A DNA stretch of 64,000 nt from Methanoculleus chikugoensis (GTDB lineage Archaea > Halobacteriota > Methanomicrobia > Methanomicrobiales > Methanoculleaceae): contig NZ_FMID01000024.1 of assembly GCF_900095385.1 (NCBI RefSeq), positions 1 to 64,000 on the forward strand, read 5' to 3'. Position numbers and translations under genes: made by a program. Position 1 is the first letter of the stretch, and the number at the start of each line of letters is the position of its first letter. Below the pieces are notes generated by a model that was not told the origin of the DNA, did no database searches, and was given only the letters and a program-made list of their open reading frames with translations. Below are positions 10,153 through 18,687 of this stretch, piece after piece.

Positions 10153-11149
10153 GTTCCGCCCTACTGATCTCCGTTAAGTACCCTTGTACCGACTTTTTAT
10201 AACCATTGTCACGTGTGAGCCGTTGCATCGCTCTCCAGATCCCGCTCCCGTATTGCATCGCTTTCTTCTCTGCCCGGGCGATTTCGGCGGGAATGTGCCG
10301 CTCCGCGATCTCGCGCAGGGGGTGTTTTCTCACCCCGCCGCGCACCTTCTCCCCGGCCGGGATCGCTCGAGCGGCGCGCACCACCCTGACGTCGAGGTAG
10401 GGCATCGAGAAGTATGCCCCGTGAAGCGCCGCCACCGCCTGGTCCCGCGTTCTCTGGCGTCCATGGTCCGCGAGGTCCCGTTCGAGTTCCGCTACGAGGT
10501 CGGGGGAGGAGAGGTAGCGGGCGTAACCGCCGAAGAGCTCGTCCGCCCCCTGCCCGGCAAGGATCCGGGTATGGCCGCGCTCTTCCGCCCACGCGGCGAC
10601 GAAGGAGAGGGTCGTCGCGATCGAAGCCTCGAGGGGGTTCGTCGGGTCGGGGATGACCCGGACGACCCGGGCGAGCGCCTCCGCGACCTCGTCCTCTGTC
10701 GGCGTGACGATCTCGAGGTCGAGCCCCATCGTCCGGGCGGCTGCGGCGGCCCGCCTGACGTCGTGCGACCCTTCGAGTCCCACGGCCACGCAGGGGAGGC
10801 GGGCGAGGTGGGCGATGAGGGCTGAATCCACGCCGCCGGAGAACGCAACGACGCCCTCGTCGCTCCGGAGACTGACCGCGGTGACGATCGCCTCCTCAAG
10901 CGTGCAGGGCGCCGGGTCGGGGGCTACCCGGGCAACCTCCCGCCCGTCGCAGCATATGGTTCCCGGCGGAACCGGGCCGGGCATGATCCCGAAGGTGTCG
11001 CGTGCGGTGCAGTCGCCGCAGGTGAGCAGGAACTCGCCGCCGCACCGGGTGAGGGTCTCCGGTCCCTCCGAGAGCATCCGCTCTACGTCGGTCGGCATAA
11101 GCCGCACCCCGTCGTGTTCGATCCAGCCCGTCAGGTTCATGGTCGGCAT
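10142..11149 (-). CDS. Asparagine-synthetase-like ATP-pyrophosphatase lacking a full glutaminase domain
   Basis: The 335-residue protein has the C-terminal half of glutamine-hydrolysing asparagine synthetase. The PP-loop is VVAFSGGVDSALIAHLA, followed by ILAGQGADELFGGYARY and a C-terminal HPLREIAERHIPAEIARAEK. The N-terminal 100 residues are only a remnant of the class II glutaminase, and no mature N-terminal catalytic Cys is seen. Ammonia must therefore come from elsewhere if the enzyme makes asparagine. It is the first gene of the gatCAB-topA run and overlaps gatC by 11 bases. ATG codons at 11149 and 11140 are both possible; a GTG lies further out at 11185. The substrate is uncertain. Confidence 0.82.
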   Translation of the reverse strand: MPTMNLTGWIEHDGVRLMPTDVERMLSEGPETLTRCGGEFLLTCGDCTARDTFGIMPGPVPPGTICCDGREVARVAPDPAPCTLEEAIVTAVSLRSDEGVVAFSGGVDSALIAHLARLPCVAVGLEGSHDVRRAAAAARTMGLDLEIVTPTEDEVAEALARVVRVIPDPTNPLEASIATTLSFVAAWAEERGHTRILAGQGADELFGGYARYLSSPDLVAELERDLADHGRQRTRDQAVAALHGAYFSMPYLDVRVVRAARAIPAGEKVRGGVRKHPLREIAERHIPAEIARAEKKAMQYGSGIWRAMQRLTRDNGYKKSVQGYLTEISRAEHDY

Positions 11150-11238
11150 ATTCCGTAATCCGGCAGTTGTCGCCGTGAGGCTCACGCGGTACGCGATCGC
11201 CTCAAAAAACGGATCCGTGTCAGTGTTTGCACTGTTGA

Positions 11239-11248
11239 ACTATAAATG
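11239..11248 (-). promoter_or_regulatory. TATA-like box for the asn-gatCAB-topA gene run
   Basis: On the minus strand the block CATTTATAG lies about 90-100 bases before the first gene of the run. It is the only strong AT-rich box in the upstream sequence and would give a leader of roughly 65 nt. Assigned by eye. Confidence 0.45.
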
Positions 11249-11425
11249 TGCGTACATTGGTCGGAGCGAAATGCGGGCGGTTTGGGGGGTTTCAGCCTGA
11301 ATATCACCCCCGGGCGGATACGGCGACCCTGACCAGGCGCAGCGTCACCTCGGGCACGTGGCCTTGCCGCCTCGCTACGTGCTATCTATTGGGGTGGCAA
11401 TACATTTGGTGTTATTTACTGTAGA

Positions 11426-11610
11426 TATAATCACATATAGTTATATTTTTATTGTTGTTCGTATTATTCCCTCGTAGTCAGCCGTGGAGAGACTCGCCCG
11501 GCTGAAGAGGCGATGATGCATGTTGCATGGGAGAGGGAGCAATGAGAACACTGTCTCGCCGGTTATCGGCGTGATGCTGATGCTGGTCGTGACGTCAGGA
11601 TCACGTTGCG
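11426..11610 (+). pseudogene. Remnant of a type IV pilin gene (N-terminal fragment)
   Basis: The gap between 11186 and 11728 contains one recognisable piece. An AT-rich promoter-like stretch (11426-11460) is followed from 11520 by a short frame reading NENTVSPVIGVMLMLVVT. That is the class III signal and start of the hydrophobic helix of archaeal pilins (Pilin_N family). Family members continue with more hydrophobic residues, then about 100 residues of head domain. Here the frame turns into unrelated Arg/Pro-rich sequence right after the T and stops at 11732. This looks like a truncated pilin gene; the rest of the gap shows nothing. Confidence 0.6.
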
Positions 11611-11728
11611 GTATCGCTACGGGGAAGAGGCCGGTGCGTTCTGCGCCGGCCGCAGACCTTGAACCAGAAAACAATGGGGGCTGCGCATCCTTCCCGGTTG
11701 AAATCCGGGATTCCTGCGCGACGATATT

Positions 11729-12817
11729 ATGAAGAATGCTATTAAGTTGCTATCCGGCATCCTGCTGGTATGCCTGCTCTGTGTCCCGGCAATGGCGGCA
11801 TTGCCGGACGCGGACCGTATGGACGAACTGGGACAGCGCGCGGCACTGACCGCGATGGATCAGTTGAAATTCAGTAAAGGCGACCCGAACGTCCTCGTGT
11901 TGACCAACGCCGGTCGCGCCGTCGTGGACGGCCAGACGACCGAGCGAGCGATATCGGGGATCACGAAGGTGAGCGGCCTGCAGAACGGGGACAACACGCT
12001 CTGGCAGGTGAACCGGGCCGACTGGAAACCGCTCTGGTTCTACTTCTATAACAAAAAGTCCGGAAAGGCCGTCTACCTGGAACCGGATGTAGCCAGTTAC
12101 ACCAAAAGTCCGGCCGAACTGAAGGCGACGCCCATCCGCAAGACATTCTCGAAGGTCGTTGTCGTCACCGGCGACCTGGATAAGATGCTCGCCGACACCG
12201 GGGTAGGAAATGAAACCATGAAAAACCTGGGCGGGGACGCCTTCTCCCTGATCTCGATCGCCAACGCATGGGCGCACGGGGCGCCGTATGATCTCATGTC
12301 ATGCGTCATGCTCCACAACCACTTCTGTCCCGGTGTATCCAGCGGATATCTGCTCGCAAAGTACGTCGAGCAGGAGATGCCGATCACCAACGATACTTCC
12401 TATGTGGTCATCTCCTGTCCCATGTGGTGCAAAGACGACGTATTCCCGATCCTCTGGGACCTTACCCCCGGAAAAGGCGGTCACTACATCTTCCCGCTCT
12501 CCGGGGAAGACGAGAAAGAACTGACGGAGGCGTACGGCACCCGCCCGGCAGGAATCTTCGTCCGCTGGGATAGTAAACAGAAGACCGGTCATGCGCTTGC
12601 CCTTGGCTTCCAGTTTGATTCGACGGCCTGGACCGGTCCTTCGTGGGGAGAGAAGCCCACACGGACCGTCGAGATGGTTGAGAATATCGGGAACCCCGGG
12701 GACTACGTCACGGTGATGGAGGAGTTCGAGGTGAACGAGCAGATGCTTGCCGACCTGAAGAATCCGGCCAACAATCCTTATGAGGTGGTCGGGATGCTGG
12801 GCGCGACCTGCGCATAG
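11729..12817 (+). CDS. Exported FmdE-family protein
   Basis: A 362-residue protein with a clear signal peptide (KLLSGILLVCLLCVPAMAA). Its C-terminal half matches the FmdE family, named after a formylmethanofuran dehydrogenase operon gene. The metal-site region reads MLHNHFCPGVSSGYLLAKYV (about residue 190), followed by SCPMWCKDDVFPI and GKGGHYIFP. Cytoplasmic FmdE proteins share the HxHxCPG motif. The secreted form here cannot be a dehydrogenase subunit in the usual sense; metal binding outside the cell is an inference. It ends with GMLGATCA. No fmd/fwd genes are nearby. A strong hairpin follows the stop. Confidence 0.8.
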   Translation: MKNAIKLLSGILLVCLLCVPAMAALPDADRMDELGQRAALTAMDQLKFSKGDPNVLVLTNAGRAVVDGQTTERAISGITKVSGLQNGDNTLWQVNRADWKPLWFYFYNKKSGKAVYLEPDVASYTKSPAELKATPIRKTFSKVVVVTGDLDKMLADTGVGNETMKNLGGDAFSLISIANAWAHGAPYDLMSCVMLHNHFCPGVSSGYLLAKYVEQEMPITNDTSYVVISCPMWCKDDVFPILWDLTPGKGGHYIFPLSGEDEKELTEAYGTRPAGIFVRWDSKQKTGHALALGFQFDSTAWTGPSWGEKPTRTVEMVENIGNPGDYVTVMEEFEVNEQMLADLKNPANNPYEVVGMLGATCA

Positions 12818-12841
12818 CCTCCCTCTTTTGTGAACAATGCG

Positions 12842-12868
12842 CCGGGCAGGGGTTCAGCCCCTGCTCGG
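12842..12868 (+). terminator. Hairpin downstream of the FmdE-family gene
   Basis: Arms GCAGGGG and CCCCTGC around a TTCAG loop, extended by further C/G pairs with one mismatch, start 25 bases after the stop codon. No clear T-run follows at once. A role in ending or stabilising the transcript is likely but not proven. The rest of the 12818-13174 gap holds an AT-rich block (12968-13020) that may be the promoter for the next gene, and no other gene. Confidence 0.45.
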
Positions 12869-13174
12869 GTTTAGATCTCCGAATGAGGCCTGGAAGTTGA
12901 AGATTTCGGCGGGTACATGTAGCGCGCCCTTAGAGCGGCCGTGGCATGCCCTTCAGGCCCTTTGTTACAAAAATATATCAGATATATTATTTTATGTTAC
13001 TATTCAAAAGATATATGTTACCTGCCGTTCTATCCCCAACCGGCGGGCGGTGGCAAAACCTCCTGTTCGGCCCGGGCCGCGGAAGGGCCATGGCCACCTC
13101 ACCGGGCTCCCGGAGCTCATCGTCGCCGCCTGCCGAACTGCCCTGCACGGCCGGCGGGGCAGAGGTGACTGAAC

Positions 13175-13507
13175 ATGAAGAGATGTATTCAATCCGAGAA
13201 AGGCGAGATCCTCCTCGACACCGACCGCGACGCCTGGCTCTACCTCGCGCCGCGGGGCGGTGACGCAGGCGGGGCATTCGGGCGCGGAAGGGATCTCTAC
13301 CTGCACGAAGAGGAGGGGCTGCCGGACATCTACTACATCCATACCTGGTCGATGGAGCCCGGTGAAGACGAGCAGCTTCAGCCCATCTCCATCGTCTCCG
13401 CCGAGGAGTTTCTGGAGTCGCGGGGGCTCGTGCTTGCCGCATACCCGGAGCAGAGGGGGAGTTGGATACTGCGGTCGTACGGCTACGGCATCGCGGAAGA
13501 GTTCTGA
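13175..13507 (+). CDS. Hypothetical protein, 110 residues
   Basis: I do not recognise this family. The frame begins with ATG 8-9 bases after a good ribosome binding site (GAGGTGA) and codes an acidic, soluble protein with a Tyr/Trp-rich middle (DIYYIHTWSMEPGEDEQ) and an ending WILRSYGYGIAEEF. There is no signal peptide, membrane segment or Cys motif. Codon use matches the neighbours. It stands alone between the FmdE-like gene and a membrane protein gene. Confidence 0.6.
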   Translation: MKRCIQSEKGEILLDTDRDAWLYLAPRGGDAGGAFGRGRDLYLHEEEGLPDIYYIHTWSMEPGEDEQLQPISIVSAEEFLESRGLVLAAYPEQRGSWILRSYGYGIAEEF

Positions 13508-13801
13508 ACATGCCGGCGGGGGCACTACCCGATCGCCGACCTTTCGGGCTCCTGCGGGAGATCGCGGCGGCCGAACGGGATGCGATGGTGCATCCCGCCT
13601 GAATCGCCGCCAGCCTCTTTCTCCGGCGGGTGCCGTGCTCTGCTCTGATCCGACTCCTGTTTCGTTATTCTATTTTGGGCAAGGGGTCGGCCGGTATCGG
13701 CTGTTCGTGTTGGATATGCCTGCGAAACACCGATACGTATCTTAGTTTCATTCTCTTTATTTGCAGAACGCGAATAGATAGATAGACCGGTGAAAACCTC
13801 C

Positions 13802-14452
13802 ATGCACGAATCAGCACTCGTCCGGTTCAGAAGCGAGATCCGGCACTTCTATATTGTTACTGTCGCGAACATCATCTTTGCCGCAGTTGTGATGGCGTTC
13901 GGCATCAGCGTGATCGTCGGAGAGGCGGTCTCGATGTACGAGACCTTCTCTACCGCGCTGTACGTACTCTATTCCCCGGTCGTCCTGTTTATCGCACTTG
14001 TTGCCGCCCTTACGGGCATTCGCTGGCTTCTCACCAGCGTCCGGGTCTTCGAAGGGGTCGAGGCGATCAAGGACGACCTGAACGGGATGGGAGGCGAGGT
14101 CCCGGACGAGGCTCTCACCCGTCTCATCGTAAGGATGCTCTCCCACTACCGCGATAACCGCGCAACCATCCGTACCATGATCCTGGTCTGCACGCTCGGC
14201 GGCGTCTGCTCGTTTCTCCTCGGGGTTGCCGTCAGCCTGGAGCACCTCTCTATCTCAGCGGACGGTATCTCCTTCACCATCAACAACTACCTGGTCATCC
14301 CGTTCATGCTCCTCACGCTCGGGGTCGCCCTCGTCAGCCTTGCCTCCTCGTACTACTTCTCCCGGTTCGCAAACGTCTGGGACGAGCGGCTCGACGAGAT
14401 CGAGGAGTCCGAGGCCCTCCTGAAAGAAACGCTGGAGATGGATCGGCGATGA
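13802..14452 (+). CDS. Four-helix membrane protein, unknown function
   Basis: The 216-residue protein has four predicted membrane helices. Helices 1 and 2 lie near residues 20-45 and 58-80. Helices 3 and 4 lie near 120-145 and 163-185. A charged loop of about 40 residues sits between helices 2 and 3, and the C-terminal tail is Glu-rich (DERLDEIEESEALLKE). The ATG at 13802 is preferred to a GTG at 13790. The gene overlaps the following winged-helix gene by 4 bases (ATGA), which strongly suggests the two work together. No family name can be given. Confidence 0.8.
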   Translation: MHESALVRFRSEIRHFYIVTVANIIFAAVVMAFGISVIVGEAVSMYETFSTALYVLYSPVVLFIALVAALTGIRWLLTSVRVFEGVEAIKDDLNGMGGEVPDEALTRLIVRMLSHYRDNRATIRTMILVCTLGGVCSFLLGVAVSLEHLSISADGISFTINNYLVIPFMLLTLGVALVSLASSYYFSRFANVWDERLDEIEESEALLKETLEMDRR

Positions 14453-14724
14453 GCGGGCGCAGGACGGCGTTCGAGATCTACTGGGAGATCCTGGTCTTCT
14501 GCAGAACGCCGCAGTCGTTTACCGGCATCATCAACCGGTGCGACCTGAACTCGAAGACCGGGCAGGAGTATCTCCGGTTCCTCGTGGAAAAAGGGTATAT
14601 CGTTGAAGTGGCCGAGGGGGATAAGACCCGGTACCTCGCCACCGAGAGGGCCGGGGAGTACACCGCGCTCTTCAGTTCGCTCTACCGCAAACTCTTCGAT
14701 GCCCCTCCCCGGTTCAAACTATGA
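14449..14724 (+). CDS. Small winged-helix transcriptional regulator
   Basis: A 91-residue protein that is one winged helix-turn-helix domain. The recognition region is around GIINRCDLNSKTGQEYLRFLVEKGYI, and the wing is EVAEGDKTRYLATERAGEYT. This pattern matches the archaeal HTH domains that often have no ligand domain of their own. The ATGA overlap with the upstream membrane protein gene suggests a membrane-linked sensing pair. Whether it binds DNA near its own promoter is unknown. Confidence 0.82.
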   Translation: MSGRRTAFEIYWEILVFCRTPQSFTGIINRCDLNSKTGQEYLRFLVEKGYIVEVAEGDKTRYLATERAGEYTALFSSLYRKLFDAPPRFKL

Positions 14725-14742
14725 GGGCCGCCCGGGATCCCT

Positions 14743-16083
14743 TCACCGGCAGAGCGGCGTGAGTTTCTCGATCAGCCGCTCCACCTGCCGGACGGCCGTC
14801 CCGATGTAGGCGTCGGGGTCGAGGAGCGCATCGAGTTCCTCGCGGGTGACGAACGCCGTGACCTCCGGCCGCTCGCCGAGCACCTCGGCGAGGTCGCGGT
14901 CCTCGGCGAGGGCCTGCATGCTCGCCGTCCGCATCACCTCGTGGGCCTCCTGCCGGTTCATGCCCCGCCTCGTGAGGTCGATCATCACCGACTCGGCGAG
15001 ATTCACGCCCCGGAGCATCATCAGGTTCTTCCGGATGTTTGCCTTGTTGAACTCGAGCCCTTCCATCACGCCGATCATCACGTTCAGGATGTGGTCGGCG
15101 AGCACCGACGCCTCGGGGAAGAGCACCCGCTCGGGGGAGGAGTTCGTCAGGTCGCGCTCGTCCCAGAGGACGTTGTTCTGCAGGGCGGGTTCGACCGCGG
15201 AGCGGACGATCCGCGCAAGGCCGCAGACCTGCTCGCTCTTGATCGGGTTTCTCTTGTGGGGCATCGTGCTCGAACCCACCTGCTTCTTCCCGAACGCCTC
15301 CGCGAGCTCCCCGATCTCGGAACGCTGCATCAGCCGGAGTTCAAGGCCGATCTTATCGAGCGTCGTCGCGATGTTTGCGAGGAGCATGAAGTACTCCGCG
15401 TAGCGGTCCCGTGCGATGATCTGGTTAGAGACGTCCACGGCCTGGATCCCGAGGAACTCCATCATCGTCTCCTGTATCTCGATACCGGCATCTCCGAGGG
15501 CCGCCTGGGTGCCTACGGCGCCGGTGAGCTGCCCAACGACGACCCGCGGGCGCATCTGGCGGAGCCGCTCGATGTGGCGGGAGACCTCGCTCGCCCAGAT
15601 CGCGAACCGGAGGCCGTAGGTCGTCGGGACGCCGATCTGCCCGTGGGTGCGGCCGGCGCAGACCAGAGTCTTCGTCTCGGCGCTCCGGGCGAGAAGCACG
15701 CAGAGGAGTCTCCCGAGTTTCTCCTCGATGAGTGCGAGGCTATCCCGGACCTGCAGGGCGGTCGCCGTATCCAGGATGTCGTTCGAGGTCGCGCCGTAGT
15801 GGATCCACCGCCCGGCGTCGCCGCAGACCTCGGTGACGGCCTTGACGATCGCCATCATATCGTGGTTGATCTCGGCCTCGATCTCCTTCGCCCGCTCGAG
15901 GCGGGCCTCGGGTGCGGAGGCTGCGATCATCTCCGCATCCTCGCGGGGGATCATCCCGTGCGCCGCCTCGGCACGGGCCAGCGCCACTTCGGCCGTGACG
16001 ATCGCCCGGAAGCGGTTCTCCTCACTCCAGACGGCACGCATCTCCGGGGTGCCGTACCGGTAGTCGATGGGATGGATTGCCAT
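14743..16083 (-). CDS. purB: Adenylosuccinate lyase
   Basis: Catalyses two steps of purine synthesis: cleavage of SAICAR to AICAR, and of adenylosuccinate to AMP. The 446-residue protein has the fumarase/aspartase superfamily signature GSSTMPHKRNPIKSEQV (about residue 264) and the earlier conserved block GRTHGQIGVPTTYG with the catalytic His. The N-terminus AIHPIDYRYGTPEMRAVWS is typical of the family. It ends 18 bases from the convergent winged-helix gene. No anomaly was seen. Confidence 0.96.
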   Translation of the reverse strand: MAIHPIDYRYGTPEMRAVWSEENRFRAIVTAEVALARAEAAHGMIPREDAEMIAASAPEARLERAKEIEAEINHDMMAIVKAVTEVCGDAGRWIHYGATSNDILDTATALQVRDSLALIEEKLGRLLCVLLARSAETKTLVCAGRTHGQIGVPTTYGLRFAIWASEVSRHIERLRQMRPRVVVGQLTGAVGTQAALGDAGIEIQETMMEFLGIQAVDVSNQIIARDRYAEYFMLLANIATTLDKIGLELRLMQRSEIGELAEAFGKKQVGSSTMPHKRNPIKSEQVCGLARIVRSAVEPALQNNVLWDERDLTNSSPERVLFPEASVLADHILNVMIGVMEGLEFNKANIRKNLMMLRGVNLAESVMIDLTRRGMNRQEAHEVMRTASMQALAEDRDLAEVLGERPEVTAFVTREELDALLDPDAYIGTAVRQVERLIEKLTPLCR

Positions 16084-16156
16084 AATGGAGAAGTGTTGGT
16101 ATTCTCGCTACAAAAAGGGGGTTGCCGCCCCTCTCCCCGCGGCGCGGGGCCCGGCG

Positions 16157-17155
16157 TCATATCCACTCTTTCTTCCTGAAGTAGAGGAGCATCGCGACCG
16201 CGACACCCAGCATGAGGATGAGGACAAGAGGATATCCAAGCGGCGAGTCTTCGAGCGGTATGTTCCTGAGATTCATCCCGTAAAACCCGGTGATGAAACT
16301 CAGGGGGATGAAGATGCTCGCGACGATGGTGAGGATCGTCGTGATCTCGGCGAGTCTGTTGTTCTGGTTCGAGGTATGGAGGTCCATCACGCCGGAGAGC
16401 GTATCCCGGGTATACTCCGCAACCTCTGCTGCCTGGATGCACCGTTCGTATATATCCCGGAAATACGGGATCGTCTCCTTCCGAACAAGGCTCAACTCCC
16501 GGCTCGCGAGCGACCCGAGAACCTCGCGTGCCGGCACGGCCGCTCTCCGGATGGTCAGGAGATCCTCTTTGAGTTCGTAGATCTGCTTTAAGGCAAGCGG
16601 GTCCGCGGAAGCCAGAACCCTGCCCTGGAGGTCTTCCACCCGGTCGTCGACCGCGTCGAGGATGGCGAGGTAGGCGCTCACGATGGCGTCGAGGAGCGTG
16701 TACGCGAGGAAATCCGGTCCCGCTCCCCGGATGACGCTCAGCTCGTTCCTGAGCCGTTCCCTGACCTGTTCGAAGACCCGGAATGGCTGCTCCCGGAACG
16801 TTATGACGTAGTTCTCCCCGAAGATCAGGCTGACCTGCTCGCTTGCAACCCTGCCGCCTATCTCCGAGAGCATCCTCGCGATGACGGCGACGTAGCTCCC
16901 GAACTCCTCCACCTTCGGCCGCTGGTCCGGGGCCGTGATATCTCCCATCGTGAGGGGGTGGATCCCCGCCTGTCTGCCGAGGATCACGAGTTCGTCGCGC
17001 TCCGGCACCCCGACGACGTCGATCCAGGTGACCGTCTCCCGGCCGATCCACGACCAGGCCTCGGTGAGTTCGATGCACTCGTGCTCCTCGATGCGGTCCT
17101 GCGTGTAGTCGATCACCCGGATCGAGAGTATCCCACAGGTTTTTTCCGGCTGCAT
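16157..17155 (-). CDS. corA: CorA-family divalent cation transporter 1
   Basis: Predicted Mg2+ (or Co2+/Ni2+) channel of the CorA family. The 332-residue protein has a long cytoplasmic funnel domain, then two C-terminal membrane helices. The signature FYGMNLRNIPLED comes directly after helix 1, and the protein ends with the positively charged RKKEWI. The ATG at 17155 has an excellent ribosome binding site (GGAGGTG) upstream. A longer frame from 17257 is rejected for that reason. A second CorA lies immediately upstream on the same strand. Confidence 0.93.
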   Translation of the reverse strand: MQPEKTCGILSIRVIDYTQDRIEEHECIELTEAWSWIGRETVTWIDVVGVPERDELVILGRQAGIHPLTMGDITAPDQRPKVEEFGSYVAVIARMLSEIGGRVASEQVSLIFGENYVITFREQPFRVFEQVRERLRNELSVIRGAGPDFLAYTLLDAIVSAYLAILDAVDDRVEDLQGRVLASADPLALKQIYELKEDLLTIRRAAVPAREVLGSLASRELSLVRKETIPYFRDIYERCIQAAEVAEYTRDTLSGVMDLHTSNQNNRLAEITTILTIVASIFIPLSFITGFYGMNLRNIPLEDSPLGYPLVLILMLGVAVAMLLYFRKKEWI

Positions 17156-17283
17156 CACCACCTCCGGCCTGCCCGCTCCCCGGGGAAGAGGCGGGTACAC
17201 CTCGCCGGTCCCGGGGAATCGCCCGGCGAGCCGCCCGGCAGGAGTCGTGGACACCATCCCGGGGAAGGGGCATTCATCCCAAG

Positions 17284-17292
17284 GTATAAAAC
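17284..17292 (-). promoter_or_regulatory. TATA-like box for the first corA
   Basis: TTTATACC on the minus strand, about 130 bases before the ATG at 17155. It shows that this corA probably has its own promoter and is not only read from the upstream corA. Confidence 0.45.
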
Positions 17293-17348
17293 ATCACTGC
17301 CGGGCCGATCATGCGTCTTTTACCGGCCCGCCGCCGTAGGAGATGGAT

Positions 17349-17456
17349 CTACTCGGTCGCGACGGCGGTTCCCGCGCCGACGATCCCGTAGGCGACCAGG
17401 ATGCAGTTGGCGTCGATCCGGACTCGAAGGGGAATGACGCCGATAACGACGACCAT
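17349..17456 (-). pseudogene. Short frame between the corA genes, possible gene remnant
   Basis: The 17293-17582 gap holds a 35-codon frame ending in LVAYGIVGAGTAVATE. The ending vaguely recalls the C-terminus of YbjQ/UPF0145 proteins, but no upstream part of such a protein is readable. Remnant or chance frame; nothing else is seen in this gap. Confidence 0.2.
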
Positions 17457-17582
17457 TAAGGTGGATGCCGTTCTCCGAAACGAGTAGCGTTCCCGCTCGC
17501 CCCTGCTGTCGCCGGCGCCCACGGGCTTCGACGCAACGGGAGATACTGGTATCCGGCTATGAGCGGGGGTGCCGGCCGAGGT

Positions 17583-18629
17583 TCAGATCCACCCTTTCTT
17601 CCTGAAGTAGAGGAGCATCGCGGCCGCGACGGCCGCCATGGAGGCGAGGGCGGCCGGATAGCCCCAGGGATGGCTGATCTCCGGCATGTAGGCGAAGTTC
17701 ATGCCGTAGACCCCGGCGATGAAGGTGAGCGGGATGAAGATGGTGGCGATGACGGTGAGGACCTTCATGATCTCGTTCATCCGGCTGCTCTGGCTCGAGA
17801 GATAGACGTCGAGCGTCCCGGATACCATATCCCGGTAGGTCTCCACCGTCTCGGCGACCTCTATGGTGTGGTCGTAGACGTCCCGGAAGTAGACGAGCGT
17901 CGCTTCATCGATCAGGGGCGATTCGCCCCGTTCGAGTTGTGCAACCGCTTCGCGGAGCGGCCATACCGAGCGCCGGAGCGCGATTAAGGAGCGTTTTAAC
18001 GCATATATCACCTGCAGCGTCCCGCGGTCGGGGTCCGCCACCACCTCCTCCTCGACAATCTCGATACGCTCCCCGAGTTCCTCGATCCTGGCAAAGTAGC
18101 CGTCGACGATCGCGTCCAGAAGAGCGTGGAAGAGGTAGTCCGGCCCGACGCTTCGGAGCCGGCCGGCTCCCGCACGCAGGCGCTCCCGGATACGCTCGAA
18201 GACGTCGCCCGGCTGCTCCTGGAAGGATACGACGTAACCCCTCCCGAGCACCAGGCTGACCTGCTCGCTCTTGGACTCGCCGTCGCCGGGAGCGAGCATC
18301 CGGACCGCGACGTAGAGGTAATCGCCGTAATCCTCGATCTTCGGCCGCTGGCGGGCGTTTGCGATGTCCTCCAGGGTCAGGGGGTGAATCCCGACGGCAT
18401 CCCCGACCGCCTGGATCACCCCGGCATCGTGGACGCCGTCGACGTCGATCCAGGTGACTCCCTGGGGGAGGATGGCGATCTGGATCTCCCCCGGCAGGGT
18501 GTACGTTCGCTCATCGAAGCGGACCTCATCGTAGTCGATGACCGTGGCGGTGACCGGTCGTGAGCGGGAAACGTCCGTCTCGGTAATGCTTCCGCTCGAT
18601 CCCCGGCTCTGGTCGTCGCGCGGGCTCAT
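17583..18629 (-). CDS. corA: CorA-family divalent cation transporter 2
   Basis: A 348-residue CorA paralogue with the same layout as its neighbour: a cytoplasmic domain starting near VIDYDEVRFDERTY, a long coiled-coil helix, and two C-terminal membrane helices with the motif VYGMNFAYMPE. It ends RKKGWI. The ATG at 18629 is chosen over the longer frame from 18713, which would overlap the next gene. The two CorA proteins are clearly related but well diverged, so this is not a recent tandem copy. They may handle different ions or form different pentamers. Confidence 0.92.
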   Translation of the reverse strand: MSPRDDQSRGSSGSITETDVSRSRPVTATVIDYDEVRFDERTYTLPGEIQIAILPQGVTWIDVDGVHDAGVIQAVGDAVGIHPLTLEDIANARQRPKIEDYGDYLYVAVRMLAPGDGESKSEQVSLVLGRGYVVSFQEQPGDVFERIRERLRAGAGRLRSVGPDYLFHALLDAIVDGYFARIEELGERIEIVEEEVVADPDRGTLQVIYALKRSLIALRRSVWPLREAVAQLERGESPLIDEATLVYFRDVYDHTIEVAETVETYRDMVSGTLDVYLSSQSSRMNEIMKVLTVIATIFIPLTFIAGVYGMNFAYMPEISHPWGYPAALASMAAVAAAMLLYFRKKGWI

Positions 18630-18687
18630 GGAAGGTAGGATTAATTCCGGTTCAGATGAATCTGCCGAAAAAGAGTGGGTTTGTGTT

